A stretch of 64,000 nucleotides of DNA from the NCBI RefSeq assembly GCF_015704865.1, contig NZ_JADQTO010000005.1, positions 25,016 through 89,015 on the forward strand. The letters run 5' to 3'. Shown here piece after piece: positions 52,372 to 63,200 of the stretch. Below the pieces are notes generated by a model. The model was not told the origin of the DNA, did no database searches, and saw nothing but the letters and a program-made list of their open reading frames with translations. Each line of letters begins with the position of its first letter. Position 1 is the first letter of the stretch. This DNA is from Actinoplanes aureus. Its GTDB lineage: Bacteria; Actinomycetota; Actinomycetes; Mycobacteriales; Micromonosporaceae. A program made the position numbers and the translations under genes.

Positions 52372-53718
52372 TCAGGAGTGGTCGCTGTGACCGGTGAGAG
52401 GTGCCGGGTGATTCGGGCCGCCGGTCGCGGCCGAGTGCCCGGCCCACGGCACGCCGTCGTAATGGTGCCGCTGCGCCACCGGCCGGAAGCCGGCGTCCGC
52501 CGGTGGTGAGAAGCCGGGCACGGGGCGCCCCGCCACCGGCATCCCCGATCCGGGCGGCGGGCCGGGAGTCCCGGTCGCCGGGCGGGCGGCGTCGCGCGGC
52601 ACCTCGGGCCAGCCGGCCGGAACCCGGCCGATCGGCTCGGCCTCCGCGGAGGCGACCGGTTCCGAGGCAGCCGGGGCCGGATCGCCTCCGGCGGGCCACA
52701 GACGCGGGCGGCGCCCGGCTGCCAGGTCCTCGGCCCAGCCGAACATCAGCACCGCCAGGCCGGCGATCGCGAACGTCACGCCGAGCGTCACCGGGGCCTC
52801 GAGCCGGCCCAGGTCGTCCATGCCGGTGCGCTCCAGGATCGGCCACACCGCGGCGATCGCCACGCCGTGCCACAGATAGATGGTCACCGCCCGCGCGTTG
52901 AACAGGGTGATGGCCTGCCCGGCATGGCGCAGCCGTTCGATCCGGTCCATCGGCGGCTGCCAGCGCAACGCGAGCAGTACGAAGGCCAGCGAGTACACCG
53001 CCTGCGCCTCGGAGGCCTCGTTCAGGTCCCATCCGGTCTCCGCGTGGCCCTGCCAGAGCCAGTAGAGGCCGGTGCCGGCGAGCACCGCGAACGCGGCGCC
53101 GGCCAGACCCGGGCGCAGCCGGGCGAGGCGGCCGTCGCGGTGGGCGAAACCGGCGATCCAGCACGCGCCGTAGGTGGCCAGGTCCCAGAGCGCCGACTCC
53201 ACGCCGGCCGGCATGCCGAAGTCGCCGCGCTCCAGGACCATCATCAACAGCAGGGGTACGGCGAGCAGCGGCCACCCGATCCGCCGGAACAGCGGGTACA
53301 ACAGCGGCGAGAGCAGAACCAGCCACAGGTAGGTGCGCACGTACCAGAGGGCGTCCCAGACGTACGCCGCCTGATCGCTGCCCGGCGGGTCGCCGAGCGG
53401 CAGGACCCAGAACAGCAGCGTCGCCGGCTGGAACGGGTGTTCGCCGTCGACCTCGGAGGTCCATCCGGTGTAGAGCATCGCCGGCACGGTGATCAGGCCG
53501 AACAGCCACACCGGGGGCAGCAGGCGGCGCATCCGGGAGGTGACCACCTGCCCGGCGGACCGGCGCTGCAGGGAGGCCGCGGTCAGTGAGCCGGCCACCG
53601 CGAACATCACGCCCATGGCCGGGAACACGATGGACAGCCAGGCCCATCCGAAGTGGTGATAGACGATGACCCGGACGATGGCGACGGCCCGAAGCAGGTC
53701 CAGGTATCGATTACGCAC
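52372..53718 (-). CDS. Acyltransferase-3-family membrane protein
   Basis: This 448-residue protein has about ten membrane helices in residues 1-330. The family start YLDLLRAVAIVRVIVYHHFGW is seen, with the His of the acyl-transfer motif, followed by FPAMGVMFAVAGSL and, in the last helices, FNARAVTIYLWHGVAIA. Such proteins O-acylate sugars or peptidoglycan. The cytoplasmic or outside C-terminal 110 residues are Pro/Ala/Gly-rich and disordered. The GTG at 53716-53718 puts the family motif at the N-terminus; a TTG at 53772 is the other option. It is monocistronic. Confidence 0.85.
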   Translation of the reverse strand: MRNRYLDLLRAVAIVRVIVYHHFGWAWLSIVFPAMGVMFAVAGSLTAASLQRRSAGQVVTSRMRRLLPPVWLFGLITVPAMLYTGWTSEVDGEHPFQPATLLFWVLPLGDPPGSDQAAYVWDALWYVRTYLWLVLLSPLLYPLFRRIGWPLLAVPLLLMMVLERGDFGMPAGVESALWDLATYGACWIAGFAHRDGRLARLRPGLAGAAFAVLAGTGLYWLWQGHAETGWDLNEASEAQAVYSLAFVLLALRWQPPMDRIERLRHAGQAITLFNARAVTIYLWHGVAIAAVWPILERTGMDDLGRLEAPVTLGVTFAIAGLAVLMFGWAEDLAAGRRPRLWPAGGDPAPAASEPVASAEAEPIGRVPAGWPEVPRDAARPATGTPGPPPGSGMPVAGRPVPGFSPPADAGFRPVAQRHHYDGVPWAGHSAATGGPNHPAPLTGHSDHS

Positions 53719-54015
53719 CGCGAAACCGTAGCGACCACGATTCGCCGCGTGGACCGTCGCTTCGGTCGGCAAGAAAGCCGCAGCGGTTTACCACGGTCGG
53801 GGGAACCGGCCGCGAACCCGGTGCGATTGTGCGACGTCCGTGCTCACCGGAAAATGGCGTTCACGCAGCTCAGCGCGTACCGGGAAATGATCGTCGTCGT
53901 AAGGCCGGGTGACGCCGGGCCCGGCGGCGAAGTGACCGGGCCGGATCCACACCGTTGGTCAACTCGCGAGCGCCCTGGAACGGCCGGGGCGCGCTGACCG
54001 ACGGGAACGACGGGC

Positions 54016-54861
54016 ATGCGGAAACCTCTGGTAGTGCTGTGTGCGGCGGCCGCGGTGCTGGCCGGCGGTGGCATCACCGCCGGCGCGCTGGCGCACGAGC
54101 CGCCGGGCGGTGTGCAGACGCCGGACATGTGGATCTTCGAGGACCCGGTGGGGGAGGACCTGCTGGGACCGTTCCCCGATGTGGACGAGTGGGCCGGCCA
54201 GCCGGTCCCGGATCCGCCCGCCGAGCCCCCGCCGGTCCCGGAGTCGCCGTCGCCGGTCCACTCAGCCGCGCCCTCGTCCTCGTCCTCGCCTTCCGCATCG
54301 TCCGGTCCGCCCGCGTCCACCCCGCCGGCGACCCGGCGGCCGGAGCAACCGGGGCCGCGCCTCGACCGGGAGCGCCCGCTGCGCCAGATGCCCGGGTTCG
54401 CCCGCCCGCAGGCCGATCCGTACGCCGGCGCGCGGACCGCGGTGTCCGCGGCCTCGATCTCCTCGAGCCCGTACGCCCCGGTGCAGCAGCAGGTCCTGGC
54501 GCTGGTCAACCGCAACCGCCGGAGTTACGGCTGCGGACCGCTGACCGTGGACCGGCGGCTCATCGAGGCGGCCAACCGGCACGCCGCGGACATGGCGCGC
54601 CGTGGCTACTTCGCCCACGAGGGCCCGCGCGGTGACCGGGCCGGGCACCGGGTGGCCGAGGCCGGGTACGAGTGGCTGCGCTACGGCGAGAACATCGCCC
54701 GTGGCCAGGACACCCCGTACGAGGTGGTGGCCGACTGGATGGACAGCCCGGACCACCGGGAGAACATCCTGGACTGCCGCCTCGACCAGGTGGGGCTGGG
54801 GCTGGCCATCGCGCGGGACGACACCACCTACTGGGTGCAGGACTTCGCTACACCCCGTTGA
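54016..54861 (+). CDS. Secreted CAP-domain (SCP/PR1-like) protein
   Basis: This 281-residue exported protein has a signal peptide (residues 1-26), an acidic Pro/Ser-rich linker (about 30-130) and a CAP domain (about 155-281). CAP landmarks are VLALVNRNRRSYGCGPL, LIEAANRHAADMARRGYFAHEGP, YGENIARGQ and WMDSPDHRENILDC, with the two His of the CAP cavity. In bacteria such domains occur in wall-associated or protease-like proteins of unclear mechanism. It is followed 190 bases later by an L,D-transpeptidase gene in the same direction. Confidence 0.9.
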   Translation: MRKPLVVLCAAAAVLAGGGITAGALAHEPPGGVQTPDMWIFEDPVGEDLLGPFPDVDEWAGQPVPDPPAEPPPVPESPSPVHSAAPSSSSSPSASSGPPASTPPATRRPEQPGPRLDRERPLRQMPGFARPQADPYAGARTAVSAASISSSPYAPVQQQVLALVNRNRRSYGCGPLTVDRRLIEAANRHAADMARRGYFAHEGPRGDRAGHRVAEAGYEWLRYGENIARGQDTPYEVVADWMDSPDHRENILDCRLDQVGLGLAIARDDTTYWVQDFATPR

Positions 54862-55050
54862 CCAGGCGCTGACTCTCCGGAACCTCATGTCGACGACTGG
54901 GCTGCCGATGGCATCCCAGTTTCGTGTCACAGTCCTTCCCCGGGCATTGCTGGTGGGGCGCCTGTGCTTCGATGTGCGGACAACAACGAGGTTTGTTCAC
55001 CGCGGCGCTCGCGCCGCGAAGCAGGCCTCGCTTCCTGGGGAGGATGCATC

Positions 55051-55806
55051 TTGGCAGGGAGACGGGTTACCGCCCGCCTCGCCGGCGCCGCGCTCGCGGT
55101 GCTGGTGGGTGGTGGTCTCGGCGCGTTCGCGCTGACGCCGGCCGGTGCCGGTGCGGCCGCGCCGGTGACCACGGCCGTGGCCACCACCGTGGTCACCAAG
55201 GCGGCTGCCGCGTCGTGCGCGACCGGCAAGTACCAGAAACAGGTCGAGGGTTACCTCAAGAAACTGGGCGGATACGGGACGGTTACGGTCGACGGCAAGC
55301 AGTCCGCCGCCGACTGCGCCGCGATCGTGAAGTTCCAGAAGCGGTTCGGCATTCAGCCGGCCAAGGGCCTGGCCGGCCCGACCACCTTCGACGTCGGCAA
55401 GCGACTGGCGGCGACGAAGACGTCGGCCTGCAAGGCGAAGAAGAAGGGCATCACCTTCTGCGTCAACCTGACTCAGCAGACGACGTGGGTGATGAAGAAC
55501 GGGAAGGTGTACGTCAAGCCGACGGTCACCCGTACCGGGTATAAGGGATACCGGACCCCGGCGGGCACCTTCTCGATCAACAAGCGGACGAAGAAGGAAT
55601 GGTCGGACCCGTACGAGGTGTGGCTGCCGTACTGGCAGCGCTTCATCGGCGGGCGCGGTTTCCACGAGACCACGACCTACATCCACGACAAGTGGCGCGG
55701 CTCGCACGGGTGCGTGAACCTGCTTCACCAGGACGCGAAGAAGTACTACAGCATCGGCGACTACGGCATGACGGTGAAGGTCTTCGGGCGCAGGCCCGGT
55801 ACCTGA
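55051..55806 (+). CDS. Exported L,D-transpeptidase with peptidoglycan-binding domain
   Basis: This 251-residue enzyme forms 3-3 peptidoglycan crosslinks or anchors proteins to the wall. A signal peptide (residues 1-38) precedes a PG_binding_1-like domain (about 55-115: GYLKKLGGYGTVTVDGKQ, FQKRFGIQPAKGLAGPTT). The YkuD catalytic domain (about 130-245) has TPAGTFSINK and the active-site HDKWRGSHGCVNLL with catalytic Cys. TTG at 55051 is preferred because GGGGAGG lies eight bases upstream; an upstream extension to 54964 lacks a site. A hairpin follows the stop. Confidence 0.92.
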   Translation: MAGRRVTARLAGAALAVLVGGGLGAFALTPAGAGAAAPVTTAVATTVVTKAAAASCATGKYQKQVEGYLKKLGGYGTVTVDGKQSAADCAAIVKFQKRFGIQPAKGLAGPTTFDVGKRLAATKTSACKAKKKGITFCVNLTQQTTWVMKNGKVYVKPTVTRTGYKGYRTPAGTFSINKRTKKEWSDPYEVWLPYWQRFIGGRGFHETTTYIHDKWRGSHGCVNLLHQDAKKYYSIGDYGMTVKVFGRRPGT

Positions 55807-55818
55807 TCCGCCGCCGCT

Positions 55819-55851
55819 GACGGGCCGTCCCTTTACCGGGGGCGGCCCGTC
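55819..55851 (+). terminator. Terminator of the L,D-transpeptidase gene
   Basis: GACGGGCCG (55819-55827) pairs with CGGCCCGTC (55843-55851); GTTCGTTTCG follows, giving a partial U-tract. Confidence 0.7.
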
Positions 55852-55870
55852 GTTCGTTTCGCGGCATAGA

Positions 55871-57201
55871 GTGGCGTCTGTGAAGCGCACGGTGATCATC
55901 GCGGCCGGTGTCCTGCTGCTCCTCCCCATGACCGCCGCGTCCTGCGACGACGAACCCACCGGGATCCGGCTCGGCACCGCCACCGTCGGCACCGTCGACG
56001 AGATCGTCGAGGCGCCCGGGACGGTCACCGCCCGTACCGCCGCGACCCTCACCGCACCGGCCACCGGCACCGTCACCGACCTGCTCGTCGAGTCCGGCGA
56101 CCAGGTCGCGAAGGGTGAGGTGCTCGCCGTCATCGAATCTCCCGAGCTGGAACGCCGCCGTGACTCGGCGCAGGCCGCCCTCGACCAGGCGCCGTCCGGC
56201 GGTGGCCTGCCCACCGGCGGCACCGCCGGCTTCACCGCGGTGCGCGAGCGCACCGACCGGCAGGCCACCGAGGCGTTCCAGCAGGCCCGGGAGGCGGCCG
56301 ACAAGATCGCCGACCCGGAGCTGAAGAAGACGCTGCGCCACCAGATCGACGCGGCCAAGGAGCAGTACGCGTCGGCGTCCGCCGCGGCCGCCGCGGCGGT
56401 CCGGTCGGTCCAGCAGGGCGTCGCGTCGCTGGGCCGGGCGATGAGCGCGCTCTCCGCCGCACAGCGCTTGCAGGCCGAGCAGGCGTACCAACTGGCCGAC
56501 GCCGCCGTGGACGCCCTGACCCTGCGCGCACCGGTGGCCGGTGTCGTGCAGCTCGGCGGCACCGCGTCCGGCGGTGGCGGCTCCCTCTCCGACCTGCTGC
56601 AGAACGGCACACCCGGGCAGATGCCGCAGACCGGCGTGGCAGGCGTGGACACCGCCGTTCCGGAAGGCGGCTACGTCGCCGCCGGCACCCCGGTGCTGAC
56701 CGTCGTGGACGTCACCCACCTCGGGCTCGCCGCCGAGGTTGACGAGACCGACGTGCTGCTCGTCAAGCCCGGCGTGGAGGCCGAGGCCGAGCTCGACGCC
56801 GCACCCGGCGCCGCCTATCCGGCCACGGTACGGGCGGCCGACCTGCTACCGACCACCTCCGCCCGGGGCGGCATCTCCTACCGGGTGCGGCTGGACCTGG
56901 GCGAGGGCACGTACGCCGACGGCGGTGACGTCGCACCCGTCCCGCGTCCCGGCATGAGCGCGGTGATCCGGCTGAAGGTCCGGCAGGCCACCGACGCCGT
57001 CACCGTGCCCGCCTCGGCCGTCGTCAGCGCCGACGGCAAGGACACCGTCTGGATCGTCCGGGACGGCCGCTACCAGGCCGCCCAGGTGCGCCTCGGGGTG
57101 CAGGGCGAGGAGACCGTGCAGGTGCTGTCCGGGGTGACGGCCGGGCAGGAGATCGTGGTGGCCGGCGCCGACCAGGTCGAAGCCGGCGCCGAGGCCCTTC
57201 G

Positions 57202-57205
<4 letters not shown>
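55871..57205 (+). CDS. MacA/HlyD-type periplasmic adaptor lipoprotein
   Basis: This 444-residue adaptor joins the MacB-like exporter encoded next. A signal peptide ends in the lipobox MTAASC (near residue 24), so it is membrane anchored. The two lipoyl-like half motifs are TVTARTAATLTAPATGTVTDLL and TLRAPVAGVVQLGG, flanking an Ala-rich coiled-coil hairpin (about 90-215). Barrel-sandwich and membrane-proximal domains follow. The stop overlaps the ATPase gene by four bases. GTG at 55871 is used, with a GTG at 55880 equally possible. In actinomycetes, which lack an outer membrane, its role is assembly or regulation of the exporter. Confidence 0.9.
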
Positions 57206-57869
<664 letters not shown>

Positions 57870-57873
<4 letters not shown>

Positions 57874-59054
57874 GGCTGGCCGAGGCCTGGCGGGTTGCCC
57901 TGGAGGCCCTGCGCGCCAACCGTCTGCGCAGCATGCTCACCATGCTCGGCGTGATCATCGGCGTGGCGGCGGTGGTCGCGCTGGTCGCCATCGGCACCGG
58001 GACCAAGGAGCAGATCGAGCGGCAGGTGGAGGGGCTCGGCTCGAACCTGCTGATCGTCGTACCGGGACGCCTGGAGGCCGGCGCCGCGCCGACGTCGTCG
58101 CCGCTCACCCTGGACGACGTGGAGGCGGTCGGCCGGATCGTCGGCGACCGGTCCCGGGTCGCCGTCACGGTCAGCTCGGGGGAGACCGTACGGGCCGGGA
58201 AGCGATCCGGGTTCGCCAGCATGCAGGGGGTCACCGAGAGCACCCCGACGGTCTTCGTGCGGCGGCTGGACCGGGGTGCATACCTGACCCGTACCGACGT
58301 GAACACCGGCCGGCGGGTCGCGGTCCTCGGTGCCGGGGTGGCCCGCGAGCTGTTCGGCGAACGGGACCCGATCGGGCGGCAGATGACCATCGGCGGTGTC
58401 CGGTTCCGGGTGATCGGCGTGTTCGAGGCGCTCGGGCAGAGCCTCGGTGTGGACCGGGACGGCGAGGTGCACGTACCGGTCACCGCCGCGCAGCGGCTGC
58501 TCGGCACCGAACGCATCGACGGCCTGGCCATCCGCGCCCCCGACCGGGAACGGATCGACCAGCTCGGCGCCGACGTGGTCGCCGCGCTCTCCGAACGTCA
58601 CCCGGACACCGACTTCAGCGCGGTCACCCAGGAACAGATCCTCGGCGTGCTCGGCGACATCCTCGGCGTGCTCACCGGGGTGCTCGCCGCCATCGCCGGG
58701 ATCAGCCTGCTGGTCGGCGGCGTCGGTGTCTCCAACATCATGCTGGTCTCGGTACGCGAGCGGACCAAGGAGATCGGCCTGCGCAAGGCGGTCGGCGCCC
58801 GGCCCCGCGACATCGGCGTGCAGTTCCTGCTCGAGGCGGTGCTGCTGACCACCACCGGGGGAGTGCTCGGCATGCTCCTCGGCGGGTCGTCCGCGCTGCT
58901 CGTCGACCGGCTCAGCCCGGTGCCCGCCGCGCTGACCTGGTGGTCGATGGCGCTCGCGTTCGGGGTGTCGGCGGCGGTCGGCATCGTCTTCGGTGTGGTC
59001 CCGGCGCAGCGGGCCGGCCGGCTGGACCCGGTGGTGGCGTTGCGTACCGAATGA
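57870..59054 (+). CDS. MacB-like ABC exporter permease
   Basis: This 394-residue permease has four membrane helices in the MacB pattern: one near residues 20-42, a large extracellular domain (about 45-265, LGSNLLIVVPGR and DVNTGRRVAVLGAGVARELFG), then three helices after residue 270 (GISLLVGGVGVSNIMLVSV, RERTKEIGLRKAVGAR and PAQRAGRLDPVVALRTE). It should export peptides, lipids or a toxin together with the adaptor. Its stop overlaps the diguanylate cyclase ATG by four bases. The substrate is unknown. Confidence 0.93.
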
Positions 59055-60172
59055 GCGTGGCTCCTCGGGGCCAACCGCTCAGGTACCCGCCGGCCGGGCC
59101 GAAACGGGAAGCGGACCCGGAGGAGACCGCTTTGCCGTTTCAGTTACGCGACGAGCACGGCGCTGCCCGTGCGGTCGCCTATCTGATGCTGGCCGCCGCC
59201 GCGTACACCTCGGTCACCGGTGTCCTGATGCAGCTGGGCGCTCCGGTGGCCGAGGTGATCGCGGTCGCCGTGTCGTCCGTCGCCTTCCTGGTGATCGGGC
59301 TGGTCTGCCTGCGCCGCCCGAAGTCGCTGCCCCGGCTCTTCTGGCTCGCCGTGCCGTTCCTGTCGGCCGGCGCGGTCACCGGCCTGAACTTCGCGACCCA
59401 GGACACCAGCACCGGCTCCCAGCTGTTCTATCTGTGGCCGCTGCTCTACGCCGCGTCCTTCCTGAGCCGTCCGATGGTCGCCGTCACCGTGGCCGCGATC
59501 TCCGCCGGGCACGCGCTCGTCGCCTTCTCGTTCATGGACCGGACCCACGCGGTGAACGACTGGATCGCGATCACCGTGGCCGTGACGATGACCGCGATCG
59601 TCGTGGTCTCCCTGGTGGAACGCAACACCCGGCTCCGCGACGTCCTCGAGATCCAGGCCGCCTCCGACTCCCTGACCGGCGTGGCCAACCGGCGGGCCTT
59701 CGACGAGCGGCTCGCCCGTACCGTCGAGGCGGCCCGCGCCGGCGGCCAGCCGGTCGCCCTCGTCATGATCGATGTCGATCATTTCAAGACCATCAACGAC
59801 ACCTGGGGGCACGCCGTCGGCGACCACGCGCTGCGCACGGTCGCCGACGCGCTGCGCGAAGCCGCCTCCGGCGACGACCACCTGGTGGCCCGGCTGGGCG
59901 GCGACGAATTCGCGGTGCTCATGCGCGCCGGCCCGCTGACCGCACTGGGTTACGCCGAACAGGCCCGCGCCCTCATCGCCACCACCGAGGACCTGCCCTC
60001 CGGGCCGCCCCGGCTCAGCATCGGCATCGCCGTCCTGCCCGACCACGCCACCACCGCCGATGAACTCCAGCGGGTCGCCGACACCGCCCTCTACCAGGCC
60101 AAGGCCGGAGGGCGCGGGCGAAGCACGCTGGCCCAGCATCCGGCTGAGCACGACGCGGCCGCCTATTACTGA
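59051..60172 (+). CDS. Membrane-bound GGDEF diguanylate cyclase
   Basis: This 373-residue protein should synthesise c-di-GMP. About six membrane helices occupy residues 40-190. The GGDEF domain (about 200-360) has LTGVANRRAFDERL, MIDVDHFKTINDTWGHAVGD, an intact ARLGGDEFAVLM and LSIGIAVLP. No EAL domain follows. ATG at 59051 overlaps the preceding permease stop by four bases; a TTG at 59132 with GGAGGAG upstream is an alternative start that would lose the first 27 residues. Co-transcription with a MacAB-like exporter suggests c-di-GMP signalling is linked to export or shares its signal. Confidence 0.9.
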   Translation: MSVAPRGQPLRYPPAGPKREADPEETALPFQLRDEHGAARAVAYLMLAAAAYTSVTGVLMQLGAPVAEVIAVAVSSVAFLVIGLVCLRRPKSLPRLFWLAVPFLSAGAVTGLNFATQDTSTGSQLFYLWPLLYAASFLSRPMVAVTVAAISAGHALVAFSFMDRTHAVNDWIAITVAVTMTAIVVVSLVERNTRLRDVLEIQAASDSLTGVANRRAFDERLARTVEAARAGGQPVALVMIDVDHFKTINDTWGHAVGDHALRTVADALREAASGDDHLVARLGGDEFAVLMRAGPLTALGYAEQARALIATTEDLPSGPPRLSIGIAVLPDHATTADELQRVADTALYQAKAGGRGRSTLAQHPAEHDAAAYY

Positions 60173-60273
60173 CCTTTTCGGTACGCGTCCGCGCTGTCGC
60201 GCCGGATCCGGACCGTCCCCGCCCTCCCGCGCGAGCCGCCTGCCCATTCCAGGCCCCACCGCGCGCGCCGGGC

Positions 60274-63200
60274 TCAAGCAGGGGTCTGGCTTCCCGGCTT
60301 CTCCGCACGCGGGTGGACGATCGGCTGTTCCGCGGTGGCCTCATCGAGCGCGCCCGGCTCCGCGTCGTCGGTCGCCCGCTCGCTGAGCAGCCCCAGAATC
60401 TCCGGAGACCGCCGCGGGTAGGGCCCCCACCCGTCCCGCAGCACGTGGATGTAGACCGACTCCAGGCACACCCCGATCCGCTCCACCAGATCGGTGTCCT
60501 CCGGATCACCCAGCCGGATCGCCCGGGCGAAGTGATCCAGAGCCTCCATGTGCCGCCCCTGGTCGTAACAGCTGCGCCCGGCGTTCTCGTGCACCACGCT
60601 GCGTACCGCCGCCGACACGTCCGCGTCGACCGCACGCTGGAACAGCCGATCCGCCTCCAGGTAGTCGCCGCGCAACCGCAGCACGTGCGCCAGCTCCGCC
60701 TGCGCGATCACCATCGACTGAAGATCCTGCGCGGACTCGGCGTGGGCGAGGGCCAGCCGGCTCGCCGCCGCGGCCATGCCCAGCTCTCCGAGCAGGCGGT
60801 AGACCTCCGCGCGTACGCTCAGCAGCCCCGCCTTGACGATGTTGTCCGCCTCGTCCGCGAGCGGCCCGTCAAGCCTTTCACCCAGCGCCCGCAGCGCGTC
60901 CCGATCATCAACGACCTCACGCAGCGACGCACCATCCAGCCGCCACCGGATCGCCGACAGCTCGGCCGCGGTGAGCGGCAGGTGCGGCGCCAGCTCAGGC
61001 CCCTGCTGCTCGGCCGTCAGCCTCGCTGCTTCGCCTGCCTTCTGCCCGCCCGGCTGCCCAGCAGCCTGGCCTGCGGCCGCTTGTTCCGCCACCTGGCCCG
61101 CTGCCTGCCCGGCCGCTTGTTCCGCCGCCTGGCCCGCTACCTGCGCGGCCGTTTGTTCCGCTGCCTGGCCTGCTGCCTGCCCGGCCGTTTGCTCCGCTAC
61201 TTGGCCTGCTGCCTGCCCGGCCGTTTGCTCCGCTGCTTGGCCTGCTGCCTGCCCGCTCGGCTGCTCCGCCGCCTGGCCAGCTTCTCGCCCGCCCGGCTGT
61301 CCCGCTGCTTGGCCCGTCCCCTGCCCAGTCGGCTGTTCCATCGCCGGGCCGGCCGTCTTCCGCTCGGCAGCCGTCTCCGCCGCGTCAGAGGCCCCCGCCT
61401 TCGGTGCCGCCGCCTTGGTGACGAACCAGCCACTGCCGAGCGCCGTGTCCGAGTAGCGGCGCGGCTCGGTGTCCGGCCCGGACGTAGCCAGCCGCGCGAT
61501 CGGCCGCAGGTTGTGCCAGGTCCCCTCCGCATCCATGTACGGAGCGTCGTCACCCTCACCACCCGGCCGCATCGCCGGCACACTGATCTGCCTCCGGCCC
61601 GCTTCCGGCCCGGCTTGCTCGTAGCCCGCCGGCCCGCCGCCCTGCTCCTGCGCTACCCCTGCACCAGATGTCTGCGCCGCGCTTTGGCCGCCAGGTGTCT
61701 GTGTTACGCCCGAGCCGGCAAATGCCTGTGCTGCCCCTGGGCCCGCAGGTGTCTGCGCTGCGCTTTCGCCGGCAGGTGCCTGTGTCACGCCCGAGCCGGC
61801 AGGTGCCTGAGCTGGGCCGGGGCCGGCAGGTGCCTGAGCTGGGCCGGGGCCGGCAGGTGCCTGCGCTGCGCCTAGGCCCGCAGGTGTCTGCGCTGCGTCT
61901 GAGCCAGCAAATGCTTGTGCTGCGTTCCCGCCTTGGCCTGCCGGAGTACCGCCCTGCTCTGGGTGCGGCGTCCCAGCGACTTGGCCGGACGTGCCGCCGC
62001 CTTGCCACGCCGGGCTTACCGGTGCCGATCCACCTTGCACGGGCGTGCCGAAGGGCGGCGTCGCTGCAGCCCAGGGACTATCGGTCGGGGTAGCCGACGA
62101 TCCGGCTGCCGACGGCGGCTGTTGCGCCGCACCCGGTTGCGCGGTGAACGGCTTTCCGGAAGACCCGGTCCCCACCGGCCCGGCATCCAGCTCCGCCGGT
62201 GCCGCCGCGCCACCCGCCATCGCCGGACGGCCAGGCTGAGCGGTTGACCGGCTGGCGTCCGCCGCATGGCCCGCGTCCGCCGGCGTGCCGCCGGACGCCC
62301 TTTCCGCCGAGCCGGCCATTCCTTGCCCGTCCGCAGCGCTCTGCGATCCGGCCCAACCGGTGTCGCCGGTCTGAGGCATGCCGTGCGACGCGGCAACGTT
62401 CGCCGCAGGGGCTTGCGGCGTCCCGGAAGGCTGCCGCCCCATCGATGCCGGCCCAGCAGTCCCCGAAGCACCCTGCCACGGCCCGGCCAGGGCCTGCGGT
62501 CCACTGACCTGTCCATCGGCGTCAGGCACGGTCTCAGCGGCGTGCGACCCGCCTTGCCAGGGTCCGGCCGGGGCCTGCGGTCCGCCGGTGTTCGCGGCGG
62601 CGTGTGATCCGCCCTGCCACGGCATAGCCGGGACCTGCGGCGCGCCGCCCGGACCCGGAGGCGGAGTCTGCGGTCCGGCCGCCATCGGCGACGTGCCGGG
62701 CACCGCGGTGCCGGCGACCAGTCGGGAGTCTCCGGTCAGCGGAGCCGGTGGCCAGGCATTTGCCGCCCCGGCAGCCGCAGATGCCGGCGGCTGCGGCGTG
62801 GCAGGCGCAACCGAAGCCGCCGACCGGCCCGGCGCCGGCGGTTGTACCGCCGCAGCCGGCTGGATCGGTGCGGGCGGTTGTACCGCAGCCGGCTGGATCG
62901 GTGCGGGCGGTTGTACCGCAGCCGGTTGGATTGGTGCGGGCGGCTGTACCACGGCAGTCGGCTGGACTGGTGCGGGCGGTTGCGCCACGACCGGAGGATG
63001 GATCGGCGTGGGCGGCTGTGCAGGGACCGGCGGCTGGACCGGCGCGGGCGGCCAAGCGGTCGCCGCTGCCGGTTGTCCGGGGCCGGCGGGCACGCCGGGC
63101 TCGACCGGCCGGGCCGGCGGCGGCCAGGCGGCCGCCGGTGCCGGCGGCGCGCCATTCGGGTCCTGCGGTGCGGGCGTCCAGCCGGCGGGCATCGGCGGGC

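Noticed and set aside
53773..54015. GTCGGGGGAACCGG before the CAP-domain gene as a c-di-AMP (ydaO-type) riboswitch
   Set aside because: Only one short box resembles the motif. The other conserved segments (GGGTGAATC-like and the terminal AGCTAAC...GGTAGGC part) are absent.
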